DNA from: Paractinoplanes rishiriensis
GTDB lineage: Bacteria; Actinomycetota; Actinomycetes; Mycobacteriales; Micromonosporaceae
Direction of reading: 5' to 3'
Assembly: GCF_016862375.1 (NCBI RefSeq)
Contig: NZ_BOMV01000057.1
Location: forward strand, 248,001 to 312,000
Length of the DNA stretch: 64,000 nt
The translations under genes and the position numbers were made by a program. Positions 16,627 to 23,967 of this stretch are shown here, piece by piece. The notes under the pieces were generated by a model. The model did not search any database and was not told the origin of the DNA. It saw nothing but the letters and a program-made list of their open reading frames with translations. Numbering within the stretch: position 1 is the first letter of the stretch; each line of letters opens with the position of its first letter.

Positions 16627-18506
16627 CCGGCACCCGGCTGCCGCTGCTGGGCGCGCGTGGCACGGAATCCGCACCGGACCCCCTCCCGGTGGATCCGAGC
16701 CTGCGCGCCCGGTGGCCGGTCGTCCTCGTCACGATGCCGTTCATGGACGTCGACTGGCCGTCCATCCAGCTCGGACTGCTCAGCGAGATCGTCCGCCGGC
16801 ACGGCTATCCGGTCCGGACCCTGCACGCCAACCTGGACTTCGCGGCCCGGATCGGCGCCGGCTACTACCGGCAACTCGGTCTGCGCAAGGCCCGGCTGGT
16901 GGCGGAGTGGCTGTTCTCGGTGGCGGCGTTCGGTTTGTCGGCGCCGGACCCGGACAACCGCCTGCTGGACGACTTCGCGGCCGAACTGGCCGACCTGGAC
17001 GGCGGCCGGGAGCGGCTGCTGCGGGCCCGGCACGAGGACGTGCCGGCCTACCTCGACGCGCTGGCCGCCGACCCGGTCTGGGACGGCTGCCGGGTGGCCG
17101 GGTTCACCTCCACCTTCCAGCAGAACGCGGCGTCGTTCGCGCTGGCCCGCCGGCTCAAGCAGCGCTACCCGGAGATCACCACGGTGTTCGGCGGCGCCAA
17201 CTTCGACGGCGAGATGGGCCCGGAGTGGGCGCGCTCGGTGCCGAGCGTCGACCTGGCCGTGTCCGGGGAGGCCGACGTCGCCTTCCCCCGCCTCCTCGAC
17301 CGCCTGGTGGCCGGCCTGCCGCCGACGGACGAGCCCGGCGTGTTCGGCCCGGCGGGTGGCCGCCCGCCCGGCCCGCCGACCCGCACGCTCGACGGCCTCC
17401 CGGTCCCGGACTACACCGAGTACTTCGACCGGGCCCGGCGCCTCGACCTGCTGCCGCGCACCGGGCCGAGCGCCGTGCGGCTGCCGTTCGAGTCGTCCCG
17501 CGGCTGCTGGTGGGGCGAGAAGCACCACTGCACGTTCTGCGGCCTCAACGGCTCCACCATGAAGTTCCGGGCCAAGTCGCCGCAGCGGATGGCCGACGAG
17601 TTGGTGGCGCAGGCCCGGCGGTACCGCAGCTTCCGGTTCCACGGCGTCGACAACATCGTCGACATGGGCTACCTGCGCGACCTCTTCCCGGTGCTGGCCG
17701 GCGCCGGCGTCACGTACGAGATCTTCTACGAGGTCAAGGCGAACCTGACCCGCGAGCAGGTGCGCACCCTGGCCCAGGGCGGTGTCACCCACATCCAGCC
17801 CGGCATCGAGTCGCTGAGCTCCCGGGTGCTGCGCCTGATGAACAAGGGCGCCCGCGCGTCGCAGAACGTCAACCTGCTGCGCTGGGCCAGGTACTACGGC
17901 ATCGAGGTGGGCTGGAACCTGATCTGGGGCTTCCCCGGCGAGACCGAGGAGGACTACGCGTCGCAGGCCGCGCTGATGCCGCACCTGGCCCACCTGCAAC
18001 CACCGTCCAGCGCCGGCCGGGTGTGGATCGAACGGTTCAGCCCCCTGTTCGAGCAGTCCCCGGGCAAAATTCCGGAAACCACATACCGGTACGTGTATCC
18101 GAAGTCGGTCGATCTGGGCCGGGCGGCCTATTTCTTCGAGTACGACCTGCCCGGCGCGCTGCCGGCCGCGGCGTACGAGGGCCTCTTGAAGGGTTTTGAA
18201 AGCTGGTCGACCGCCTGGCCCGGCCCTTCGCTGACCTTCTGGTCGTCGCCCGGCCTGGTGCAGATCTACGACACCCGCCACGACGGCGGCGAGGGGACCT
18301 ACACGTTCGAGGGCCCCCTGGCCGACCTCTACGCCGCCTGCAGCGACCGCCCGATCACCGCCGCCGCGGCCCGCGACCGGATCGGCGCAACCCTGACCGA
18401 GCCGCAGATCCACGAGGCCTTCGCCGAATTCGCCCAGCGCGGCCTCATGCTCCTCGACGACAACCTGGCCCTGGCGCTAGCCCTGCCGGCCGGCTTCCCC
18501 CTCTGA
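16623..18506 (+). CDS. B12-binding radical SAM protein, RiPP-maturation C-methyltransferase type
   Basis: This 627-residue enzyme has a cobalamin-binding-like N-terminal region (opening VVLVTMPFMDVDWPSIQLG, then VAGFTSTFQQN and VFGGANFDGEMG). A radical SAM core follows, with the cluster motif CWWGEKHHCTFC near residue 294 (C-x7-C-x2-C), and FHGVDNIVDM, GIESLSS and GWNLIWGFPGET after it. The x7 spacing and the flanking SSRGCWWG and CGLNG words are characteristic of the group named RiPP maturation radical SAM C-methyltransferase. Members methylate unactivated carbons in ribosomal peptides using SAM and methylcobalamin. It is coupled to the 69-residue peptide upstream. Acting on an NRPS-bound or free amino-acid intermediate of this cluster is the alternative. 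Confidence 0.85.
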   Translation: MTGTRLPLLGARGTESAPDPLPVDPSLRARWPVVLVTMPFMDVDWPSIQLGLLSEIVRRHGYPVRTLHANLDFAARIGAGYYRQLGLRKARLVAEWLFSVAAFGLSAPDPDNRLLDDFAAELADLDGGRERLLRARHEDVPAYLDALAADPVWDGCRVAGFTSTFQQNAASFALARRLKQRYPEITTVFGGANFDGEMGPEWARSVPSVDLAVSGEADVAFPRLLDRLVAGLPPTDEPGVFGPAGGRPPGPPTRTLDGLPVPDYTEYFDRARRLDLLPRTGPSAVRLPFESSRGCWWGEKHHCTFCGLNGSTMKFRAKSPQRMADELVAQARRYRSFRFHGVDNIVDMGYLRDLFPVLAGAGVTYEIFYEVKANLTREQVRTLAQGGVTHIQPGIESLSSRVLRLMNKGARASQNVNLLRWARYYGIEVGWNLIWGFPGETEEDYASQAALMPHLAHLQPPSSAGRVWIERFSPLFEQSPGKIPETTYRYVYPKSVDLGRAAYFFEYDLPGALPAAAYEGLLKGFESWSTAWPGPSLTFWSSPGLVQIYDTRHDGGEGTYTFEGPLADLYAACSDRPITAAAARDRIGATLTEPQIHEAFAEFAQRGLMLLDDNLALALALPAGFPL

Positions 18507-18540
18507 CCGGCTTCCCCCTCTGACCGGCTTCTTCCCTGAG
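18491..18540. repeat. 17-bp tandem repeat across the radical SAM stop codon
   Basis: The unit CGGCTTCCCCCTCTGAC occurs at 18491-18507 and 18508-18524, followed by a diverged third copy at 18525-18540. The first copy contains the TGA that ends the radical SAM gene and the second repeats it out of use. This looks like slippage duplication at the 3' end of the gene. Confidence 0.8.
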
Positions 18541-18546
18541 GTGATC

Positions 18547-19080
18547 ATGGACGACCTGCTGGCCCTGCGCCCGTTCCTCGAGACCGACCTGCCGTTCCTG
18601 GCCCGCCTGGACACCGACCCCGATGCCCTGGGGCCGTACGAGTGGGCGGGCTTCACGGACAGCCGGGCCCGCCGCCGGCGCTGGGAGAACGACGGGTACG
18701 TGGGCACGCAGTCGACGGCCCTCGCGGTGGTCGGCGCGGACGAAACGGTGCTCGGCATCGCCAGCTGGGAGGCCAAGCCGCGGGGCGGCCCGATCGGCGG
18801 TTGCTACGAGATAGGTTTGGCGCTGCTGCCGGAACACCGGGGCCGCGGCTACGGCACGGCCGCGCAGACGATGCTGGTGCAGCACCTGCTGCGGTTCACG
18901 GCGGCGCACCGGTTGGAGGCCCAGACCGACGCCGAGAACATCGCGGAGCAGACGGCGCTGGAGCGGATCGGCTTCCGGCGGGAGGGCTTGCTGCGAGGGG
19001 TGCGCTTCCGCCACGGCGTCTGGCGCGACATGGTCATCTACGGCTTACTCCGCGACGAGGTGACGGTGCCACTGGAGTGA
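18547..19080 (+). CDS. GNAT family N-acetyltransferase (RimJ/RimL-like)
   Basis: This protein of about 177 residues begins MDDLLALRPFLETDLPFLARLDTD. It carries the acetyl-CoA pyrophosphate-binding motif HRGRGYGTAAQ near residue 98, followed by the typical DAENIAEQTALERIGFRREGLLRGV ending of the ribosomal-protein-acetyltransferase-like group. The ATG at 18547 is preferred; GTG at 18541 overlaps what looks like its own GAGGTG ribosome-binding site. It is the last gene in the same direction as the cluster, 40 bp after the radical SAM gene. It could acetylate the product for self-resistance or tailoring, or be unrelated. The substrate cannot be predicted. Confidence 0.8.
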   Translation: MDDLLALRPFLETDLPFLARLDTDPDALGPYEWAGFTDSRARRRRWENDGYVGTQSTALAVVGADETVLGIASWEAKPRGGPIGGCYEIGLALLPEHRGRGYGTAAQTMLVQHLLRFTAAHRLEAQTDAENIAEQTALERIGFRREGLLRGVRFRHGVWRDMVIYGLLRDEVTVPLE

Positions 19081-19134
19081 TCCGCGGATCACCGGCGTCG
19101 CGATGGTTGCTCTTTTCAGTACGGCTTCGGTCGC

Positions 19135-19320
19135 GGCGCGTTTGCCCTTCCACGACGAGCGCCTTCCTTCCCGTGCTTGCCTTCCCATTACCGGCAGCCC
19201 GCAACGGGCGCCTGCCCTTCCCGCGACGCGCCTACCCTTCCCGCGACGCGCTTGCCCTTTCCGCCATGCGCGCTTGCCCTTCCGCCTGCCTTTCCCGCGA
19301 CGCGCGCTTGCCCTTCCGCC
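19135..19320. repeat. Degenerate tandem repeats (CCCTTCCCGCGACGCGC type)
   Basis: The 470-bp gap between the convergent GNAT and BNR genes holds at least seven copies of a degenerate 18-28 bp unit. Two exact 17-bp copies of CCCTTCCCGCGACGCGC lie 20 bp apart at 19215-19231 and 19235-19251. Close variants are at 19143-19180, 19254-19282 and 19290-19318. All frames across it give low-complexity Arg/Gly/Ala protein, so it is not coding. Just after it, CTAGG-TT-CCTAG forms a small palindrome at 19349-19360. The rest of the gap to 19549 shows no gene. Confidence 0.6.
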
Positions 19321-19549
19321 TCGGCGAGAGCGGCCGTCACCCAAAGAACTAGGTTCCTAGGATGCTTACGCAACGTGTGCCTGGGCCGTTTACGCCAAAT
19401 CGATTCGTGCCGGGCGCGGATGTTGGCTGCGTCGGCTGCTGGCTGCGGACTGGGACATGGCCGGTGCCTGTTTATGTGTGGCGGCGTGGATTTGTGCGCG
19501 GGAACGCCGGCCCGTTTTCTGGACGCCGGCTCGATCGGTGGTGGGGCGG

Positions 19550-20851
19550 TCAGGGGAGCTGGAGCAGAACCTGGCAGCGGTAGTGCTGCGACGCCGTCAT
19601 GCTGCCGCGGAACCACAGCAGCGGTGAGAGGTCCGCGGCTCCGGGTGCCACGATCGGGCGGAAGTTGTCCGCTCCGGAGTTTTCGGTGATCGGGGTCCAG
19701 GTCCAGGACTTGCCGGCGTCTGTGGTTCGGCCCTGGAAGATCTCGTGGTGGCGCAAGGGGGTGTCGTCGCGTGGGTCGAGCGGCGTTGACACGTACACGA
19801 TATTGAGGTTGTTGGGGTCTATCGCGGCCAAACCCGTGTAGTCCTGCTCGTGGGGGAGCAGGCCGTGGCCCGCCTTCGCCAGTTGGGTCACCTGCCACGT
19901 GCCGCCGGGGGCCAGGTGTGCGTAGAAGAAGCGGTGGTCCAGCACCGGGCGCATGCGCTCGAACGCGTCCGACGGCTGGGCCGGATGGTCGGCACCGCGG
20001 GCCGTCACCACCGCGGCCAGGGTGCCGTCGGGGGAGCGGCGGATGTCCGTGGTCCAGCAGTGGGTCATCTCGTCGCCGTCCCAGCGGGAGCCGGCCGCCA
20101 GTAGCGTCGTCAGCTCGGCCTGGGAGGGTGCCTCGTCGTCCAGGGCGACCGGGTCGACGACGGTGCCGTCGGTGCGGTGCAGGGCGCCGGATTGCAGGTA
20201 GCCGTGGTAGATCGAGTTGTTGTAGTCGCGCGGGTGGTGGTCGGTGGTGATCAGGTCGATGCGGTTGCCGTCCGAGGCGTAGCGGGTGTAGCCGTTCACG
20301 TAGCCGACCTTCGGGCGGGTGAAGAGCTTTCCGGCGTACGCCCACGTGTCGCCCTCGTCGTCCGAGACCAGGGCGCACTGGTCGTCGTTCACGGCTCTCG
20401 TGAAGCAGTAGAGACGACCGTCAAGAGCATGGAGATTGGCGTACGTGACACCCTGGCCGCCGGTCAGCGGGCTCCAGTCGTACGTCCTCTCCGGTCCCCA
20501 CGCGCGCGGGTTGCCGGGCTCGCTGATCCGCCAGCGGGTCAGGTCGTCGGTCTTGTGCTTCGTGTAGACGGCGAGCCACCGGCCGTCGCTGCGGCGCCAC
20601 AGGGCGGGCACGTTGTGGTCGTCCGCCTCCAGGTTGCGGTGCAGCACCACCACCTCGCTGTGGCCGGTGTCCAGGTCGACGACCGTCAGCTCGACGTTGC
20701 CGGCCCGGATCGCGCCGCCGGGACCGTCCGCAGCGGCGATCGAGCCGACCACCAGCGTCCTCGTCTCGGGGTCGACCAGCGCCCGCTCGTCCTGGAACCA
20801 GCACCACGCGCCGTTGTCGTTGATCACCACAGGGGAGGCCACTTTCGCCAT
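19550..20851 (-). CDS. BNR-repeat (BNR_4-like) protein, putative polysaccharide-active enzyme
   Basis: This 433-residue protein lacks a signal peptide and contains several bladed-propeller sequences: SDDEGDTWAYAGKLF, TTDAGKSWTWTPI and HHEIFQGR. These Asp-box-like elements mark a beta-propeller. GAWCWFQDERALVD near the start and DYNNSIYHGYLQ near the middle resemble BNR_4 family proteins. That family includes carbohydrate lyases and sialidase-like folds, but many members are uncharacterised and I do not assign a substrate. It lies 37 bp downstream of the MarR gene, and a 16-bp palindrome sits between the two, so control by that regulator or another one is likely. Confidence 0.75.
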   Translation of the reverse strand: MAKVASPVVINDNGAWCWFQDERALVDPETRTLVVGSIAAADGPGGAIRAGNVELTVVDLDTGHSEVVVLHRNLEADDHNVPALWRRSDGRWLAVYTKHKTDDLTRWRISEPGNPRAWGPERTYDWSPLTGGQGVTYANLHALDGRLYCFTRAVNDDQCALVSDDEGDTWAYAGKLFTRPKVGYVNGYTRYASDGNRIDLITTDHHPRDYNNSIYHGYLQSGALHRTDGTVVDPVALDDEAPSQAELTTLLAAGSRWDGDEMTHCWTTDIRRSPDGTLAAVVTARGADHPAQPSDAFERMRPVLDHRFFYAHLAPGGTWQVTQLAKAGHGLLPHEQDYTGLAAIDPNNLNIVYVSTPLDPRDDTPLRHHEIFQGRTTDAGKSWTWTPITENSGADNFRPIVAPGAADLSPLLWFRGSMTASQHYRCQVLLQLP

Positions 20852-20873
20852 CCTGCCATCCGGCGGCCATGGC

Positions 20874-20889
20874 AGGAAAGGGCTTTCCT
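20874..20889. promoter_or_regulatory. 16-bp palindrome upstream of the BNR gene (AGGAAAG-GG-CTTTCCT)
   Basis: Perfect 7-bp arms AGGAAAG and CTTTCCT flank GG. The site lies 23-38 bp before the BNR start codon and overlaps the last codon of the MarR gene. It is suited to a dimeric repressor, or it could be a short hairpin between the two genes. Confidence 0.4.
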
Positions 20890-21328
20890 AAGGGGTTTTC
20901 GGAGGGTCGACCGTGGGCGGCGTCCAGTTGCGCACCTCGGCGGCCCAGGCGCGCAGGCCGGCCGCGAAGCCCTGGCGGTCGCGCTCGGAGAGCCCGTCGA
21001 GCACCCGCAGCAGCGGTGCCGCGCGGCCGGCCACCAGCTGCTCGACGCTGGGCCGGTATGCGTCGGCCAGCCGGACCAGGGTGCGGCGGCGGTTGCCGGG
21101 GTCCTCCCGGCGTTCCACGATGCCGGCCCGGCTGAGGTCGCCGACCAGCTCGCTCGCCGTCGACAGCGACACGCCCATGGCCCGGGCCAGGTCGCCGACC
21201 CCGGTGTTCTCGTCGGCCACGGCCAGCTGCCCGAGGACCGCGCCGTGCCGGGCGGTCAGCCGGTGCCGGCCGAACGCTTCCCGGAGGTCGGGCGGCATCT
21301 CGACGTGCGCCGTACGCTGCGCGAGCAC
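20888..21328 (-). CDS. MarR family transcriptional regulator
   Basis: This winged-helix regulator has about 146 residues. The core reads LTARHGAVLGQLAVADENTGVGDLARAMGVSLSTASELVGDLSRAGIVER, a standard helix-turn-helix. The wing follows as EDPGNRRRTLVRLAD, and then a dimerisation helix LLRVLDGLSERDRQGFAAGLRAW. MarR proteins usually respond to small phenolic or carbohydrate-derived ligands and regulate adjacent genes. The start is uncertain: GTG at 21326-21328 (VLAQRTAHVE) gives a full first helix, whereas the ATG at 21296-21298 would shorten it. The gene is divergent from the PAS-GGDEF gene, with 67 bp between them, and is likely co-transcribed with the BNR gene downstream. Confidence 0.8.
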   Translation of the reverse strand: MLAQRTAHVEMPPDLREAFGRHRLTARHGAVLGQLAVADENTGVGDLARAMGVSLSTASELVGDLSRAGIVERREDPGNRRRTLVRLADAYRPSVEQLVAGRAAPLLRVLDGLSERDRQGFAAGLRAWAAEVRNWTPPTVDPPKTP

Positions 21329-21395
21329 GGGATGGTCGCGTTGCCGGCGTTCTACACACTGGACCTTCCCGAGGCCGTTCCTCAATGATGTTGGG

Positions 21396-22994
21396 GTGAC
21401 CACCCGGAGTGACGCGAACACCCGAGAGTCCGCGATCCGCACCTGGCTGCGAGGTGCGCCCAACGCCGTTGCCATCGCCCTCGACCGGTCCAGCGTCCGG
21501 GTCCCGCTGCCCGCGGTGGACTGCTTCGACGGGGTGGCGAGCCTGCCGGGCGCCCACGCGACCTTTGTCGACAGCGTGGTGCCGGCCGATCGCATGGTGG
21601 TGGTGGAGACCTGGGAGCGCGCGCAGCGCACCGGCATGGCCGAGGACACCGTACGCATGCTGAGCGACCCGGGCCGGGCCATGCGGCTGCGGCTGGTCGA
21701 CGCCCGGGAGTTCTTCGGCGTCTGGATCGGACTGCTCGCCGACCAGGGTCCGTGGCAGGCCGACGCGACGGCCGAACCGCTCGACCCGGCGATGCTGACG
21801 ACGCGCCGGCCGCGTACCGGAATGCTCGGAAAGAATCTTTATGCCGTGATCACCGCGGTCGATGAGCGGTTCACCCAGATGCTCGGCTGGAACGCCGCCG
21901 AGATGGTCGGCCGCCGGTCGCTGGACTTCATGCACCCCGACGACCACGAGCGGGCCATCGCGCAGTGGCTCGAGGTGCGCAGCAGCCGGGCCACCCAGCG
22001 GATCCGCCTGCGGCACCGGCACCGTGACGGCCACTGGGTGTGGGTCGAGGTGGAAAACACGTTCCGCAGCCTCGACGACCCGGACGCCACCGTGGTCGAC
22101 ACCCTGGTCACCGACATCTCCGACGAGATGGCCGCGCACGAGGTGGTACGCCGGCAGGGCCGGCTGCTGCGCCGGGTGGCCGACTCGCTCCCGCTCGGCC
22201 TGATCGTGCTGGCCGAGGACCGCGGCACGGTCTTCGTCAACGCCGGGCTGCCGGCCGTGCTCGGCGCGGAAGCGATCCCGGACTTCGACGCGGTGCTGGC
22301 CCGGGTGCACCCCGACGACCGGCCGCGCCTGGCCGAGGCGGTGGCAGCAACCCTGGACCGGCGCGCCGACCGCAGCCTGGAGGCCGGCCTGGTGCCCGGC
22401 GGCGGCGAGTCCCGGCGCTGCCTGTTCACGCTGGCCGCGCTCACCGACGACGAGGGCGTCCGCGGCGCGGTCCTGTCGATCGCCGACGTCACCGCCAGCA
22501 GCCGGCTGCGCGACGAGCTGACCGCCCGGGCCACCCGCGACCCGCTGACCGGCTGCCGCAACCGCGCGTCGATCCGGGCCGAGCTGGAACACGCGCTGGG
22601 CTCCGCGGAGGCGGCCGACACCGCGGTGCTGTTCATCGACCTCGACCGGTTCAAGGAGATCAACGACACCCACGGCCACCACGCCGGCGACCAGTTGCTG
22701 GTGGCGGTCACCGCGGTGCTGACCGAGGCGCTGCGCCCGGACGACCACCTGGGCCGCTGGGGCGGCGACGAGTTCCTGGTGATCTGCCGCCGGGTGCGCG
22801 GCCCCGAGGAGGCGCGCGCGGTGGCCCGCAAGCTGGAGGCCACCCTGGCCGAGCCGATCCGGATCGGCGACACCACGATGTCCACCACCGGCAGCATCGG
22901 CGTCGCGATGGCCGCCCCGGGCGTCGCGGCCGACGAGCTGATCGCCCGCGCCGACGCCGCCATGTACGCGGCCAAGCAGGGCGCTACCGCGTAG
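21396..22994 (+). CDS. PAS-GGDEF diguanylate cyclase
   Basis: This soluble protein of 532 residues has an N-terminal region that looks like a degenerate PAS or regulatory domain. A PAS/PAC unit follows at roughly 140-260 (AVDERFTQMLGWNAAEMVG, FMHPDDHERAI, HRDGHWVWVEV, VTDISDE), then a second PAS-like stretch, and a GGDEF domain from about 370 with DPLTGCRNRASI, DLDRFKEINDTHGHHAGDQLL and an intact GGDEF. An intact motif predicts synthesis of cyclic di-GMP from GTP. No RxxD inhibitory site is obvious five residues before the motif (LGRWGGDEF). There are no membrane helices. The GTG start is chosen because upstream codons overlap the divergent MarR gene. It ends in an 11-bp overlap with the convergent GNAT. 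Confidence 0.88.
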   Translation: MTTRSDANTRESAIRTWLRGAPNAVAIALDRSSVRVPLPAVDCFDGVASLPGAHATFVDSVVPADRMVVVETWERAQRTGMAEDTVRMLSDPGRAMRLRLVDAREFFGVWIGLLADQGPWQADATAEPLDPAMLTTRRPRTGMLGKNLYAVITAVDERFTQMLGWNAAEMVGRRSLDFMHPDDHERAIAQWLEVRSSRATQRIRLRHRHRDGHWVWVEVENTFRSLDDPDATVVDTLVTDISDEMAAHEVVRRQGRLLRRVADSLPLGLIVLAEDRGTVFVNAGLPAVLGAEAIPDFDAVLARVHPDDRPRLAEAVAATLDRRADRSLEAGLVPGGGESRRCLFTLAALTDDEGVRGAVLSIADVTASSRLRDELTARATRDPLTGCRNRASIRAELEHALGSAEAADTAVLFIDLDRFKEINDTHGHHAGDQLLVAVTAVLTEALRPDDHLGRWGGDEFLVICRRVRGPEEARAVARKLEATLAEPIRIGDTTMSTTGSIGVAMAAPGVAADELIARADAAMYAAKQGATA

Positions 22995-23415
22995 CGGCTG
23001 CGGCCGGTTCCCAGAGCAACAGCTGCCGGTGGTGGCCGAAGCCGTTCCGCAGGTAGAAGCCGACCGCCCGGCGGCCGGAGTGGACGGTGACGTGCAGCAG
23101 GCCGCGGGTGCGGGCCTCGGCCAGGATCGCGGCCATCAGCGCGGCCCCGACGCCCCGGTTGCGGTGCTCCGCGCGGACCATCACCGACTGGACGTCGCCG
23201 TACCGCCGCTCCAGCGACCCGTTGCCGGGCACCCGCTCCGCGACGAGCAGCCAGGCGCAACCGACCACGCACCCGCCGACCTCGGCGACGAACGGCAGGT
23301 GCGTCCCGGCGTGGGCGGCCACCCAGTCGCCGAACGCCCCGACCTGGTCCGGCGGGATGTCCCGCAGTTCGGCGAGCGCGGCCACATCCGCCTCGCCGGC
23401 CATCCGCACGATCAC
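22984..23415 (-). CDS. GNAT family N-acetyltransferase
   Basis: A compact GNAT domain of 143 residues. It opens with VIVRMAGEADVAALAELR, and its acetyl-CoA loop is EHRNRGVGAALMAAILAEARTRG, followed by VTVHSGRRAVGFYLRNGF. I chose the GTG at 23413-23415 because GGAAAG lies about nine bases upstream and the first beta strand begins there; the ATG at 23403 would cut that strand. The gene converges on the diguanylate cyclase and starts about 75 bp after the oxiA stop on the same strand, so it could be a distal member of the rubber-oxidation operon. The substrate is unknown. Confidence 0.75.
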   Translation of the reverse strand: MIVRMAGEADVAALAELRDIPPDQVGAFGDWVAAHAGTHLPFVAEVGGCVVGCAWLLVAERVPGNGSLERRYGDVQSVMVRAEHRNRGVGAALMAAILAEARTRGLLHVTVHSGRRAVGFYLRNGFGHHRQLLLWEPAAAATR

Positions 23416-23489
23416 CGGGACTCGCTTTCCGAGCTGAAGGGTTTCGGGGTCGGCCGATTCCACCACCGGCTCCCGGGGCAAGCAACAGC

Positions 23490-23951
23490 TCACATGCGGG
23501 CGGCTGCTGCCCTGATCGCCTCGCGGATCCGGGGGTAGGTGCCGCAGCGGCAGATGTTGCGGATGCCGTCCAGGTCCGCCTCGGTGATCTCGCGACCCTC
23601 GGCGGCCACCCGCCGGACCAGGGCCACCGCGGTCATGATCTGGCCGGGCTGGCAGTAGCCGCACTGGACCACGTCCAGGTCGAGCCACGCCTGCTGCATG
23701 GGGTGCAGGGCGGAGCCGGCCAGGCCCTCGATCGTCACCACCTCGTCGGTGGGGCTCAGATCGCCGACCGGGATGGCGCACGGGCTCACCGCCTCGCCGT
23801 TGAGGTGACTGGTGCACGCCTTGCAGACGTCGATGCCGCAGCCGTATTTCGGGCCGGTGATGCCGAGGATGTCGCGCAAAACCCAGAGCAGGCGTACGTC
23901 GTCGGGCACGTCGACGGTGACCGGGGTGCCGTTGACCCGGAACGAGGGCAC
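23490..23951 (-). CDS. oxiA: [2Fe-2S] subunit of aldehyde-oxidising molybdenum hydroxylase
   Basis: This 153-residue small subunit of a xanthine-oxidase-family enzyme holds two [2Fe-2S] clusters: a plant-ferredoxin type CGIDVCKAC...C near residue 38 and an alpha-helical type CGYCQPG ... CRCG near 97 and 134. It is of the isoquinoline 1-oxidoreductase alpha type. It lies 16 bp after the large-subunit stop, downstream of two latex clearing protein genes. In Streptomyces sp. K30 the lcp gene is followed by the heterodimer oxiB/oxiA, thought to oxidise the aldehydes released from rubber, so I use that name by synteny and family. It has no export signal of its own and would need to travel with its Tat-targeted partner. 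Confidence 0.85.
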   Translation of the reverse strand: MPSFRVNGTPVTVDVPDDVRLLWVLRDILGITGPKYGCGIDVCKACTSHLNGEAVSPCAIPVGDLSPTDEVVTIEGLAGSALHPMQQAWLDLDVVQCGYCQPGQIMTAVALVRRVAAEGREITEADLDGIRNICRCGTYPRIREAIRAAAARM

Positions 23952-23967
23952 TTTTCCTCCAAGCAGG

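Noticed and set aside
19135..19320. CRISPR array
   Set aside because: The units are degenerate, GC-only, adjoining and without unique spacers, and no cas gene is near.
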